From Enterobacter sp. 10-1 (GTDB taxonomy: Bacteria; Pseudomonadota; Gammaproteobacteria; Enterobacterales; Enterobacteriaceae), in the NCBI GenBank assembly GCA_002270295.1, contig NISF01000001.1, forward strand, positions 992,001 to 1,056,000: DNA of 64,000 bases, read 5' to 3'. Below, piece after piece: positions 37,485 through 46,439 of this stretch. How positions within the stretch are numbered: the first letter of the stretch is position 1; each line of letters begins with the position of its first letter. Below the pieces are notes generated by a model that was not told where the DNA came from, searched no databases, and saw nothing but the letters and a program-made list of their open reading frames with translations. Made by a program: the position numbers and the translations under genes.

Positions 37485-37516
37485 AAAGCCCGGGGAAACC
37501 CGGGCTTTGTTATTTT
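37485..37516 (+). terminator. Rho-independent terminator after phoH
   Basis: A perfect 10-bp stem AAAGCCCGGG / CCCGGGCTTT with loop GAAA, then GTTATTTTT, starting 17 bp after the stop. Confidence 0.88.
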
Positions 37517-37578
37517 TCGGCCGCCGTCCGGCGAAGGCGTTAGCCCATGCCGGAGCGGTAAAACGCGCGGCTCGTGGC

Positions 37579-38820
37579 TTAGCCAATCGCCCCCAGCGCA
37601 TCTTCGCTGCCCTGTTTTTTCGGCAGCAGGAACAGGGTGGCGAAAATATCCAGCAGATAGAGCAGGGCCAGCAGGCTGATCGCCGCGGTAAATGACCAGT
37701 GGCTGACGAACAGGCCTATCACCAGCGGTCCAAATCCGCCGACGCCGCGCCCCAGATTAAACAGGACGTTCTGCGCGGTGGCGCGCACTTTTAGCGGGTA
37801 GGTATCGGAGATAAGCGCCCCGTAGCCGCCGATCATCCCGTTGACAAACATCCCCATCAGCGCCCCGGTAAACAGCATGACGGTGGGGTCGCGCAGCTGG
37901 GCGTAGATAATGACCATCACCACGGCGCCGACCTGGTAAATGAGGAAGATTTTCCAGCGCGGGAAGCGATCCGCCAGCACGCCAAACAGCCAGATGCCGA
38001 AGGTCATCCCCACTACGGTGACCGCCGTCCACAGCCCAGATTTGGTCAGCGAGAAACCAAAGCTGGAGGAGAGATAGCTGGGCATCCAGATCATCAGGCC
38101 GTAGTAACCAAAATTCTGCACCGAACAAAGGATAAGGATACCGATGCTGGCCTTCGAGGTGGCGCTGTCGGCAAACAGCATCTTGATCCGCGCCGTGAAC
38201 GATATTTCCTGAGCGACGTGGCTATCTTTGGTAAAGGCCTCCGGTTCCCCCATCCCGCGGCGTATGGCAAACGAGACCAGCGCCGGCAGGAGTCCGACCA
38301 GAAACATCCCGCGCCAGCCGATGATATCCAGCAGGAGCGGGGTGATAAAGGCGGCAAGCAGTACGCCAAGCTGCCAGCCGATGCCGACCCATGCCGAGGC
38401 CCGGTTACGCTTATGGGCCGGCCAGACTTCGGCAATCAGCGCCATGCCGATACCGAATTCGCCGCCGAGCCCCATACCCGCAAGGGTGCGATAGGCCAGC
38501 AGATCCCAATAGCCCTGCGCGACCGCACAAAGACCGGTAAAAACGGAGAACATCAAAATCGTGAAGGTCAGTACGCGAATGCGTCCCAGGCGATCGCTGA
38601 GATGACCAAATAAAATCCCGCCCAGCACCGCACCAATGAGGGTCCAGGTGACGAGAGAACCCGCCTGAGAGGTGCTGAGTGCCAGAGAAGCGCTGATTGC
38701 CGGCAGCATGAAGCCAAGGATCAGCAGATCGAAACCATCCATTGCGTAGCCGCTGATCGCCGCGACCATGGCTTTAGCCGGCGTCACGCCGCGTTTGTTT
38801 TGTGGGGAAGAGAAGGTCAT
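37579..38820 (-). CDS. MFS transporter (sugar/organic-acid type)
   Basis: A 413-residue major-facilitator protein with 12 transmembrane helices. The conserved loop 2-3 motif is GHLSDRLGRIR and the loop 8-9 counterpart is GVLADRFPRWK. GYAMDGFDLLILGFMLPAI in helix 1 with FGIGMALIAEVWPAHKR in helix 4 places it with the organic-acid/aromatic-acid:H+ symporter and sialate-type branch. The substrate is not evident. It replaces the pga operon at the corresponding E. coli position and lies next to the cit cluster, but it is separated from it by ~475 bp and transcribed independently. Confidence 0.85.
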   Translation of the reverse strand: MTFSSPQNKRGVTPAKAMVAAISGYAMDGFDLLILGFMLPAISASLALSTSQAGSLVTWTLIGAVLGGILFGHLSDRLGRIRVLTFTILMFSVFTGLCAVAQGYWDLLAYRTLAGMGLGGEFGIGMALIAEVWPAHKRNRASAWVGIGWQLGVLLAAFITPLLLDIIGWRGMFLVGLLPALVSFAIRRGMGEPEAFTKDSHVAQEISFTARIKMLFADSATSKASIGILILCSVQNFGYYGLMIWMPSYLSSSFGFSLTKSGLWTAVTVVGMTFGIWLFGVLADRFPRWKIFLIYQVGAVVMVIIYAQLRDPTVMLFTGALMGMFVNGMIGGYGALISDTYPLKVRATAQNVLFNLGRGVGGFGPLVIGLFVSHWSFTAAISLLALLYLLDIFATLFLLPKKQGSEDALGAIG

Positions 38821-38942
38821 GTCCAGGCCTTAGGGTTAAATTGTGCGCCAAGTATAGATTTGTCAGCGGCCGCAATCTACACCAAAGAGGATCGGGAAGC
38901 GCGAGCGAAGCCGGAGCGGTGCCGATGAATGATGATGAATAA

Positions 38943-38970
38943 CAGAGGAGCGACCGGCGTCGCTCCTCTG
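38943..38970. repeat. Perfect 12-bp inverted repeat
   Basis: CAGAGGAGCGAC-CGGC-GTCGCTCCTCTG. No T tract on the plus strand; the minus strand continues TTATTCATCATC. It may be a weak terminator at the cluster boundary. Confidence 0.6.
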
Positions 38971-38988
38971 TGCGGGAGAAGGGATTAG

Positions 38989-39255
38989 TTAGCCCGCCAG
39001 CCGGCGGTCCAAATTGAGCAGGGTTTTTGCCATCATATTGACTGGCCGAGCTACAGCGCAGCGCAGGACTACGACCAGCTATTGGTATCGCTCAACGGTT
39101 CTGATGACAATCCCGGCGTTGCGTTCGGCGTTTCCGCCCCGTCTGACCGCCCGCAGGAGCGTCTGGCTATGTGGATCAACATGGGAGGAAGGATGCCGTC
39201 TTGCCGACCGCCAACTTTTAACCTCCGCCGTGGGTTATCTCCTTTGAACTGCTGA
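38989..39255 (+). pseudogene. Possible gene remnant without start codon
   Basis: The frame is open from a TAG at 38986 to a TGA at 39253. It has no ATG near its left end but a protein-like middle: HIDWPSYSAAQDYDQLLVSL, then NGSDDNPGVAFGVS and AMWINMGG, before turning into Arg/Pro-rich text near the end. This suggests a 5'- and 3'-truncated gene with a late frameshift. I do not recognise the family. It could also be chance. Confidence 0.25.
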
Positions 39256-39295
39256 GCCAGGCGCTGGCAGGATTACCCAGAGAAGGGGGATTAAA

Positions 39296-39994
39296 TCACA
39301 TCCTTTCAACCGTCCGGCGGTACATGCGTTTGGGGTGGCCTATTTTACCGTATTGCATCTCTACCGACAAAAAACCGGACTCCACGCCGTGCTCCAGATA
39401 GCGGCGGGCGGTGGTTTTACTGAGCCCCGTTTCCGTCGCCACTTCATCGACAGAAAAGCAGCGCTCGCCGGATTCGCTAAACAGCGTCTGCACGCGGGCC
39501 CGCGTATTCTCCTCAATCCCTTTACTGCCGCTATCCAGCCGGTAGTTTTTGGCCTGCAGCTGATACAGAGAATCCACGTTCTGCTGATCGACAATCTTCC
39601 ACACCCTTTGCTGTTCAGCGAACTGCACAAACCGCTCCAGCGATTGACTCAGACGCTTCCACGACACAGGTTTCAGAATGTAGTCAAAGGCACCATTGCG
39701 AATGGCCTGGCTACAGGTATCCATATCGCTGGCGGCAGTAATGAAGATAACCGAACAGTTGGCGCGAACGATCATCGGGTCGCTAATCAGCGTGATCCCT
39801 TTACCGTCCGGCAGATAATTATCGAGCAACACCAGCTGGGGCTGCTTACTGATGAGCTGTGCCTGCGCGTCCGCCAGTGAGTTGGCAATGCCCACCAGAC
39901 GCAAATGCAGGTGCTTGCTGATAAGCTCAGCATGTAGCTGAGCCAACTCGTTTTCATCTTCTACTATCAGCACATCTATCTGTTCATGTCGCAT
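39296..39994 (-). CDS. citB: CitB/DpiA-family response regulator
   Basis: A 232-residue response regulator. The receiver domain has the acidic pair in VLIVEDENEL, the phospho-acceptor Asp58 in LVLLDNYLPDG, and Lys in YILKPVSWKR. The C-terminal helix-turn-helix (RCFSVDEVATETGLSKTTAR) is of the CitB/DcuR type. It overlaps the sensor gene by 11 bp (ATG inside the sensor's end), so the pair is co-translated. Divergence from the citrate carrier predicts activation of the cit genes under anaerobic citrate conditions. The name is by family and context; Klebsiella has more than one CitAB-like pair. Confidence 0.85.
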   Translation of the reverse strand: MRHEQIDVLIVEDENELAQLHAELISKHLHLRLVGIANSLADAQAQLISKQPQLVLLDNYLPDGKGITLISDPMIVRANCSVIFITAASDMDTCSQAIRNGAFDYILKPVSWKRLSQSLERFVQFAEQQRVWKIVDQQNVDSLYQLQAKNYRLDSGSKGIEENTRARVQTLFSESGERCFSVDEVATETGLSKTTARRYLEHGVESGFLSVEMQYGKIGHPKRMYRRTVERM

Positions 39995-41621
39995 AATTCT
40001 GATCTTCCAGAGTTGGAGCGGGGCGTTGTACGTGACCCGTTTCAGGAATAAATAAAGAGAAAATCGTTCCGCGCGGCGCGTTATCAGAAACTTCGATGGT
40101 GCCGCCTACCTGCGTGACGTAGCTGGAGATCAGATACAGGCCGATGCCATGATCGCCGTTGCGTTTTGTCGTCATCCCACGGTCAAAAATGCGATCCCGA
40201 ATGGCCGGGTCGATCCCGACGCCGCGATCAGCCACTTCAATAATCAGCTCGCGCTCATTTTGCAGGATCAGGACCTCGACGGGATCGTGCGGCAACCCGG
40301 CGCGTTGTGTTGCTTCAATGGCGTTATCTAACAGGTTGCCAATAATCGATATCAGTTCGGCCTCAACCAGCAAATGCGCCGGGCGCGACATCTGGCAGCC
40401 AGGGTCAAAGGCCAGCTCCACCCCTTTTTCTCTGGCGCGGGCCGCTTTACCCAGCAGTAAACCGCACAGCGTAGGAGAATAAAAACGTGACGAGATAAAA
40501 TCGAGCAGACCCTGCGCATGCTCCGACTGGGCCTGAATATAACGTATTGCTTCGTCATAACGTTCCATATGCAGCAGGCCGGACAAGGTCGTCATACGGT
40601 TAAGCTGCTCGTGGCGCATGATGCGTAGATTATCAACATAGCGCTTGACCTGACTGAGTTGGGCGCTGAGGCTGTCGATTTCATTGCGGTCACGGAAGGT
40701 AATCACCCAGCCCTGCAGCTTATCTTCCAGCATGATGCGCACACGGCTGGCAATGACCGTAACGTGGTTAAAGCGGCCGATCTCATCGTGAGTATCTTTT
40801 TCCAACATCGCATTGTGGGAAAAGAACGACACTGGCGGAATGACCTCGGTAATCAGTTGTCCCCGCAGTTCCCGCGTGGGTTGGTTCAGGCTGAGCAAGG
40901 TTCGTGCGGCCTGGTTTATCACCTCGATACGCAGGTTGCTGTCGATGGCGATCACCCCTTCGTAAATCGACTCCATCATCGCCTTTTGCTGGCGTACCAG
41001 TAGACCGATTTCTCGCGGCTCCAGCGAGAAGATCTGCTTTTTGATACTGCGGGTAAAGAACCACGAAAAGATAAACAGCGCCGCTAACAGCAGCACGGCG
41101 GCAATAAAGATATTGATTGCCTTGCTCAGGGTGACGGTATCGAGATAGCTGGTCAGATAGCCCACGGAAACAATACCGATAACCTGGCCCACGTCATTAA
41201 ATATGGGAGCTTTACTGCGCAGGGAAACACCCAGGCCGCCCTGGCGAATAGTGGTCAGGCTTTTTCCCTGCAAGACTTCCTGATTATCGCCACCAACCAG
41301 CGTGGTACCCACCCGGTCATTATAAACCGAATGAAATAGGTGAATGCCTTTATTATCGCCAATGACAATAAAGCTGGCATCACTGCGTTCGACCACTTGT
41401 TGCATAAATTTATCAATCACCGGAATATCTTTTTCAGCAACTGATTTGCGTAAGTTAGGAATTATCGCTATTTCTTCAGCTTGTATTTTTGCTCGCGTGC
41501 TCATTTCCTGATAAAGCTGGCGAGCGGCATCGATATAATAATAACCACCCAGTAAGACGTACAAACCGGAGAAGAACAGCACCAGCGAAATAAAGAGCTT
41601 AATCTGGAAAGAGACTTTCAT
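39984..41621 (-). CDS. citA: CitA/DcuS-family sensor histidine kinase
   Basis: A 545-residue membrane kinase: an N-terminal helix (IKLFISLVLFFSGLYVLLGG), a periplasmic PDC/Cit-PAS domain (about 40-170) with IRQGGLGVSLRSKAP matching the ligand-binding R-x-G-x-LG-x-SLR-x-K-x-P of K. pneumoniae CitA, a second helix (AINIFIAAVLLLAALFIFSW), a cytoplasmic PAS (MMESIYEGVIAIDSNL), the phospho-histidine in LRIMRHEQLNRM, and an HATPase domain (NLLDNAIEAT, GVGIDPAI, GDHGIGLYLI). The conserved Arg/Lys set supports citrate as ligand, which is inference. The start at 41621 (MKVSFQIK) leaves a short cytoplasmic tail; longer starts lack a ribosome site. Confidence 0.86.
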   Translation of the reverse strand: MKVSFQIKLFISLVLFFSGLYVLLGGYYYIDAARQLYQEMSTRAKIQAEEIAIIPNLRKSVAEKDIPVIDKFMQQVVERSDASFIVIGDNKGIHLFHSVYNDRVGTTLVGGDNQEVLQGKSLTTIRQGGLGVSLRSKAPIFNDVGQVIGIVSVGYLTSYLDTVTLSKAINIFIAAVLLLAALFIFSWFFTRSIKKQIFSLEPREIGLLVRQQKAMMESIYEGVIAIDSNLRIEVINQAARTLLSLNQPTRELRGQLITEVIPPVSFFSHNAMLEKDTHDEIGRFNHVTVIASRVRIMLEDKLQGWVITFRDRNEIDSLSAQLSQVKRYVDNLRIMRHEQLNRMTTLSGLLHMERYDEAIRYIQAQSEHAQGLLDFISSRFYSPTLCGLLLGKAARAREKGVELAFDPGCQMSRPAHLLVEAELISIIGNLLDNAIEATQRAGLPHDPVEVLILQNERELIIEVADRGVGIDPAIRDRIFDRGMTTKRNGDHGIGLYLISSYVTQVGGTIEVSDNAPRGTIFSLFIPETGHVQRPAPTLEDQNYAT

Positions 41622-41954
41622 GGCATGGGCCGCAGAGATCAACAAAAACAGTAATGTAACATCTTTCGTGTTGGCTGTGGCGAGTTTACTGGAAACTTGT
41701 GATCCCTTGCACACCAGGCGGTGACTGGAAGTATTAAAGAAACAAAGTTTTTTGGAGAATGTTATTAACTTGTATTTTTATATAAAAAAATCATAAAAAC
41801 CGCAGAGATAATTAAGGCGTTAATCACACTAAATAATAGAAACCATAAAAATCATAGGTGCCATTAAAATTTCGATTTTAATATGCCGTGCCTCACATAA
41901 TGTAAAAACCTCGCCCTTTAAGCTAAAAATGCAAAATAACCAAGGGGCTTAATT
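41622..41954. promoter_or_regulatory. Divergent cit control region
   Basis: 333 bp without a gene between citA and the carrier. The stretch 41740-41940 is markedly A/T-rich, as in other CitB-controlled intergenic regions, where CitB binds poorly conserved A/T-rich sites. I could not pick out a defined operator. AAGGGG before 41955 is the carrier's ribosome site. Confidence 0.55.
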
Positions 41955-43322
41955 ATGAGCACAACTGACGATTCTTTTTCTACTACCTCTGAATTGCTGT
42001 CGATTCAAAAACCATCGTTGAAAGATAGATGGTGGCACATCATGGATACCTGGAAAGTTGGGATTATTCCATTGCCGCTTTTTGTTCTGGCTGGTGCATT
42101 AATTACCATTGATTGTCTGGGCGGTAAATTACCCAGCGACATCGTAGTAATGGTAGTAACTCTGGCGTTCTTCGGCTTCGCCTGTGGTGAATTCGGTAAG
42201 CGTCTGCCAATCGTAGGTAAACTAGGCGCGGCGGCGATTTGCGCCACCTTTATACCGTCCGCAATGGTCTATTACGGCCTGCTGCCGGATGTGGTGGTTG
42301 AGTCCACCACCAGGTTCTACAAATCAACCAACATTCTGTACCTCTACATCTGCTGCATCATTGTTGGCAGTATCATGAGCATGAATCGTACCACGCTGAT
42401 TCAGGGCTTCCTGCGTATTTTCTTCCCGATGCTGTGCGGTGAAATTGCCGGCATGCTGGTGGGGATGGGCGTGGGTATGCTACTCGGTCTCGAACCGTTC
42501 CAGATCTTCTTCTTTATCATTCTGCCGATCATGGCGGGTGGTGTCGGTGAAGGTGCGATTCCGCTCTCTATCGGCTACGCCACTATTCTTCATATGGATC
42601 AGGGCGTTGCATTGGGCCGCGTACTGCCAATGGTGATGCTTGGCGGCCTGACTGCCATCATTATCTCCGGCTGTCTGAACCAGCTGGGTAAACGTTTCCC
42701 GCACCTGACCGGTGAAGGCCAGTTGATGCCTGACCGTGACAACACCAATGAAAAAGCTGCTCCCGCTGCGCCTGCGTTCAGCGGTAAAGCGGACGTGACC
42801 GCCATCGCCTCCGGTGCGCTGCTGGCGGTGCTGCTCTATATGCTGGGTATGCTGGGCCACAAATTGATTGGTCTGCCTGCGCCGGTTGGCATGTTGTTCA
42901 TGGCAGTGCTGGTCAAACTGGTCCACGGCGTATCGCCGAAAATCCTCGAAGGCTCTCAGGTCGTTTACAAGTTCTTCCAGACCTCTGTGACTTACCCAAT
43001 CCTCTTCGCGGTGGGCGTGGCTATCACCCCGTGGCAGGAGCTGGTGCACGCATTCACCCTGACTAACCTGCTGGTTATCGTCAGCACCGTGACCACGCTG
43101 GTTGCTACTGGCTTCTTCGTAGGTAAAAAAATCGGTATGCATCCGATAGATGTCGCCATCGTCTCCTGCTGTCAGAGCGGGCAGGGCGGCACCGGGGATG
43201 TTGCCATCCTCACTGCAGGTAACCGTATGAGCCTGATGCCGTTCGCCCAGATTGCTACCCGCATCGGCGGTGCGATCAACGTCTCGGTATCGCTGCTGAT
43301 TCTCGGTAACTTCCTCGTCTGA
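41955..43322 (+). CDS. 2-hydroxycarboxylate (CitS-type) citrate carrier
   Basis: A 455-residue 2HCT-family carrier with about 11 hydrophobic helices. The two re-entrant-loop signatures are visible: AGGVGEGAIPLSIGYA (first GG-x-G) and CCQSGQGGTGDVAILTAG (second, followed by NRMSLMPFAQIATRIGG, whose arginine contacts the substrate carboxylate in CitS). Members transport citrate with Na+ or H+ or exchange citrate for its breakdown products. Length and motifs fit CitS/CitW. Whether this one is a Na+ symporter or a citrate/acetate exchanger is open, and the absence of oadGAB makes exchange plausible. First gene of the cit operon. Confidence 0.88.
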   Translation: MSTTDDSFSTTSELLSIQKPSLKDRWWHIMDTWKVGIIPLPLFVLAGALITIDCLGGKLPSDIVVMVVTLAFFGFACGEFGKRLPIVGKLGAAAICATFIPSAMVYYGLLPDVVVESTTRFYKSTNILYLYICCIIVGSIMSMNRTTLIQGFLRIFFPMLCGEIAGMLVGMGVGMLLGLEPFQIFFFIILPIMAGGVGEGAIPLSIGYATILHMDQGVALGRVLPMVMLGGLTAIIISGCLNQLGKRFPHLTGEGQLMPDRDNTNEKAAPAAPAFSGKADVTAIASGALLAVLLYMLGMLGHKLIGLPAPVGMLFMAVLVKLVHGVSPKILEGSQVVYKFFQTSVTYPILFAVGVAITPWQELVHAFTLTNLLVIVSTVTTLVATGFFVGKKIGMHPIDVAIVSCCQSGQGGTGDVAILTAGNRMSLMPFAQIATRIGGAINVSVSLLILGNFLV

Positions 43323-43344
43323 TTCATGTGTTACAGGAACTGAT

Positions 43345-44208
43345 ATGAAACTCTCAAGCTTTGTCCATCAGGGGATCCGCAGTTACGGGATCGTGAAAGC
43401 CGATGGTGTGGTCGATCTGGGACGCCGTCTGGGGGATCGTTACAGCGATTTGAAATCGCTGCTCGCCGCCGACGCGTTAAACGAAGCTCAGCAGCTGTTC
43501 GGTGAAAAACCGGATCTGCGCTTCGATGCGCTGGAATTTTTACCGGTGATTGATAACCCAGGAAAAATACTCTGCGTTGGCATGAACTACGCTGAAAAAC
43601 GCAAAGAGTTTGACCAGCACAACCCGGCACCGACGCTGTTCATCCGTTTTGCCGATTCGCAAACCGGACACCAGATGCCCGTCCTCAAACCGCGCCACTC
43701 AAGGGAGTTTGACTATGAGGGCGAGCTGGCGGTGATCATCGGTAAAAGTGGAGACGATATCTCCCGCGAAGAGGCATTGAGCCACGTAGCCGGATACAGC
43801 TGCTATATGGACGGTTCTGCACGCGACTGGCAGCACACCTGGTTTACCGCCGGTAAAAACTGGCGTCAGACCGGTGCGTTCGGTCCGTGGATGACCACGG
43901 CGGATGAAATCCCTGACCCTCATCAGCTGGCGATCCGCACCTGGCTGAATGGCCGCATGGTACAGGAAGACAACACCGCCAGCATGATCCACAAGGTGGC
44001 AGAGCTTATCGAGTACATCAGTACCTTTACCCGCCTGAACGCCGGCGATGTGATTATCACCGGTTCGCCGGGTGGTGTCGGCAAAAAACGTACCCCGCCG
44101 CTATTCATGAACGCGGGCGATCGCATTGAAGTGGAGATCGAAAATATTGGTCATCTCAGCAATGTGATCATGGATGCGCCAGCCCAGTCACTGGCAGCCA
44201 TGCACTAA
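43345..44208 (+). CDS. Fumarylacetoacetate-hydrolase-family protein in the citrate operon
   Basis: A 287-residue FAH-family protein: a short N-terminal domain (1-70) and the metal-dependent FAH barrel. The metal triad is E125 and E127 (FDYEGELAVIIGK) and D156 (CYMDGSARDW), with the same 2- and 29-residue spacings as human FAHD1. The catalytic loop reads GMNYAEKRKEF, so the FAHD1-type histidine position is lysine (K85) while the paired glutamate is kept. FAHD1-like enzymes decarboxylate oxaloacetate and related ones tautomerise it; others are acylpyruvate hydrolases. It lies 22 bp after the carrier and 16 bp before citC, inside the operon, with AGGAA before its ATG. A role on oxaloacetate is inference. 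Confidence 0.8.
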   Translation: MKLSSFVHQGIRSYGIVKADGVVDLGRRLGDRYSDLKSLLAADALNEAQQLFGEKPDLRFDALEFLPVIDNPGKILCVGMNYAEKRKEFDQHNPAPTLFIRFADSQTGHQMPVLKPRHSREFDYEGELAVIIGKSGDDISREEALSHVAGYSCYMDGSARDWQHTWFTAGKNWRQTGAFGPWMTTADEIPDPHQLAIRTWLNGRMVQEDNTASMIHKVAELIEYISTFTRLNAGDVIITGSPGGVGKKRTPPLFMNAGDRIEVEIENIGHLSNVIMDAPAQSLAAMH

Positions 44209-44224
44209 GGAATCAGGCGAGATC

Positions 44225-45244
44225 ATGCAAGCACAACTCCCCATCGATTTTCGCGTCGCAGACGTTGCCAGCGGATCGCAGCGTTTTATGCAGATTCGCT
44301 CTCTGCTCGCGGACAGTGACTTAGGCCTGGACAGCGATATCACCACCTTTGTTGAAGCCTGGTCCGGTACCCGGCTGGTGGGTTGTGCGGGCCTGACCGC
44401 CAATGTCATCAAATGTGTTGCGGTGGATAAAGCCCTGCGCGGTGAAAACCTCAGCGCACGCTTGCTGGCAGAGGTAGAACACCTGGCGCTCGCACGGGGC
44501 CATTTTCATCTGTTTCTGTGTACGCGTCCTTGTAACAAGGAGCGCTTTGCGCACAGCGGGTTCTGGCCTATCGCGCAGAGTGGCAATAACGCTGTGTTAA
44601 TGGAAAACACACCGTCTGGTGTCAGCCGCTACTGCCGCTCATTGCAGCGCCAGCGCGTGGCTGGCGAACGTATCGGGGCAATAGTGATGAATGCCAACCC
44701 CTTTACGCTCGGGCACCGTCATCTGGTGGAACAGGCCGCATTTTCTTGTGACCACTTACATGTGTTCGTGGTGCAGGAAGATGCCTCATTTTTCCCGTTT
44801 ATGGCGCGTATGAAGATGGTGAAAGCCGGTGTTGCACACCTGCCGAATGTTACCGTCCACGAAGGCTCGGAGTACATCATCTCCCGGGCCACCTTTCCGG
44901 CCTATTTCCTCAAAGAGACCGGGAAAGTGCAGCAGGCGTGGAGCGAGATCGATTTGCTGATTTTCCGCAACCATATCGCCCCTGCGCTGGGGATCACCCA
45001 CCGCTTTATCGGCTCGGAGCCGTTTTGCGACATTACCCGTCAGTACAACCAAACCATGCACAGTCTGCTGGCGGGTGCGGTTGAGGTGGTCGAGATCCCG
45101 CGCATTAAAGCCGCGGGCAGTGCCATCTCTGCCTCAGAAGTTCGGCGTTTACTGAAAACGCAGCAGTTTTCCCGTATTCGGGAAATCGTACCGGATACCA
45201 CTTTCGCGCACCTTGAAATGCACTACCGCGCGGAAGTCGCTTAA
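44225..45244 (+). CDS. citC: [Citrate (pro-3S)-lyase] ligase CitC
   Basis: A 339-residue protein with an N-terminal GNAT-like domain (VGCAGLTANVIKCVAVDKAL, about 46-65) and a C-terminal nucleotidyltransferase domain with the (H/T)xGH-type motif NPFTLGHRHLVE and ISASEVRRLL near the end. It acetylates the thiol of the citrate-lyase prosthetic group using acetate and ATP, activating the lyase. The ATG at 44225 follows AGGCGAG; an upstream in-frame start would overlap the FAH gene. Separated from citD by 19 bp. Confidence 0.93.
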   Translation: MQAQLPIDFRVADVASGSQRFMQIRSLLADSDLGLDSDITTFVEAWSGTRLVGCAGLTANVIKCVAVDKALRGENLSARLLAEVEHLALARGHFHLFLCTRPCNKERFAHSGFWPIAQSGNNAVLMENTPSGVSRYCRSLQRQRVAGERIGAIVMNANPFTLGHRHLVEQAAFSCDHLHVFVVQEDASFFPFMARMKMVKAGVAHLPNVTVHEGSEYIISRATFPAYFLKETGKVQQAWSEIDLLIFRNHIAPALGITHRFIGSEPFCDITRQYNQTMHSLLAGAVEVVEIPRIKAAGSAISASEVRRLLKTQQFSRIREIVPDTTFAHLEMHYRAEVA

Positions 45245-45263
45245 AAAACTCAGGATATAAAAT

Positions 45264-45557
45264 ATGAAAATTGTTAGGGAGGCGCTGGCCGGGACCATGG
45301 AATCCAGTGACCTGATGGTGAAAATTGCCCCTGCAGAAGGTGAGCTGGACATCGTCATCCACAGTGAAGTGATTAAACAGTTCGGCGAACAGATCCGTCA
45401 GGTCGTGGCCACCACGCTACGTAATATGGACGTCTACCAGGGGGTCATCATTATCGAAGACAAAGGTGCGCTGGATTGCGTTATCCGTGCCCGTCTGCAA
45501 AGCGCCATCCTGCGCGCCAGCGACAGCGACAATATTAACTGGGAGAAACTGCTATGA
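45264..45557 (+). CDS. citD: Citrate lyase acyl carrier protein (gamma subunit) CitD
   Basis: A 97-residue acyl carrier protein: [20 protein letters not shown] carries Ser14, the attachment site of the phosphoribosyl-dephospho-CoA group in known CitD proteins, and ends DNINWEKLL. Length matches the family (97-98). CAGGA precedes the ATG. Its stop overlaps the citE start (ATGA). Confidence 0.95.
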   Translation: MKIVREALAGTMESSDLMVKIAPAEGELDIVIHSEVIKQFGEQIRQVVATTLRNMDVYQGVIIIEDKGALDCVIRARLQSAILRASDSDNINWEKLL

Positions 45558-46429
45558 AAAAACTCCGTCGCAGCATGCTGTTTCTCCCCGGCGCCAATGC
45601 CGCCATGCTCTCCACCGCGTTTATCTACCGCCCGGACTCCATCATGTTCGACCTGGAAGATGCGGTAGCTCTGCGTGAAAAAGATACTGCCCGCGTGCTG
45701 GTCTTCCACGCTCTGCAGCACCCGATGTACAAAGACATCGAAACCGTTGTTCGCATCAACCCGCTGAACACCCCCTTTGGCCTGAAAGATCTGGAAGCCG
45801 TGGTGCGCGCCGGGGTGGACGTGGTTCGTCTACCGAAGACCGACACGCCTGAAGATATCTACGAACTGGAACGCCATCTGGAACGCATTGAAATGGAATG
45901 CGGCCGTGAGCTGGGATCTACCCGTGTGATGGCAGCGATCGAATCTGCGATCGGTGTTATCAATGCCGTGGCCATTGCCCGCAGCTCCCAGCGCCTGATC
46001 GGCATTGCGCTGGCAGCGTTCGACTACGTGATGGATATGCAAACCGAGCGCGGTGACGGTACCGAACTGTTCTATGCCCGTTGTGCCGTACTGCACGCCG
46101 CACGCGCCGCGGGCATCGATGCCTTTGACGTGGTGTGGTCGGATTTGAACGACGAAGCCGGTTTCCTACGAGAAGTCGACCTGATCCGCAAAATGGGCTT
46201 CAACGGTAAGTCGCTGATCAACCCTCGTCAGATCGATTTGCTGCATAACGCGTATGCGCCAACCCAGCAGGAAGTCGAGCACGCCAAACACGTCATTGAA
46301 GCGGCAGATGAGGGTGAACGTAACGGGCTCGGCGTGGTCTCGCTGAACGGCAAAATGATCGACGGCCCCATCATTAACCACGCGCAGGTTGTACTCGAAC
46401 GTGCCGCCGCGTCCGGCGTGCGTCGATAA
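45554..46429 (+). CDS. citE: Citrate lyase beta subunit CitE
   Basis: A 291-residue CitE/HpcH-family citryl-CoA-type lyase: [15 protein letters not shown] (CoA-site), [17 protein letters not shown] (metal aspartate and glutamate), [24 protein letters not shown], and [20 protein letters not shown]. It cleaves citryl-ACP to acetyl-ACP and oxaloacetate. The segment [13 protein letters not shown] has Phe where E. coli reads GAEDY; the Klebsiella CitE sequence I recall also reads AAFDY, so this is not a defect. Confidence 0.95.
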   Translation: MKKLRRSMLFLPGANAAMLSTAFIYRPDSIMFDLEDAVALREKDTARVLVFHALQHPMYKDIETVVRINPLNTPFGLKDLEAVVRAGVDVVRLPKTDTPEDIYELERHLERIEMECGRELGSTRVMAAIESAIGVINAVAIARSSQRLIGIALAAFDYVMDMQTERGDGTELFYARCAVLHAARAAGIDAFDVVWSDLNDEAGFLREVDLIRKMGFNGKSLINPRQIDLLHNAYAPTQQEVEHAKHVIEAADEGERNGLGVVSLNGKMIDGPIINHAQVVLERAAASGVRR

Positions 46430-46439
46430 GGACAGAACG

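Larger units (their letters stand above)
38821..39295. other. Intergenic stretch with hairpin and a possible gene remnant
   Basis: The 475 bp between the MFS gene and the response regulator hold a perfect 12-bp hairpin (38943-38970) and a startless open frame (38989-39255). Nothing else was recognised. It is the left junction of the citrate cluster. Confidence 0.5.

Noticed and set aside
46027-46045. CitE with AAFDY instead of GAEDY as a broken active site
   Set aside because: The Klebsiella CitE sequence as I recall it has the same residues; the metal-binding and CoA motifs elsewhere are intact.
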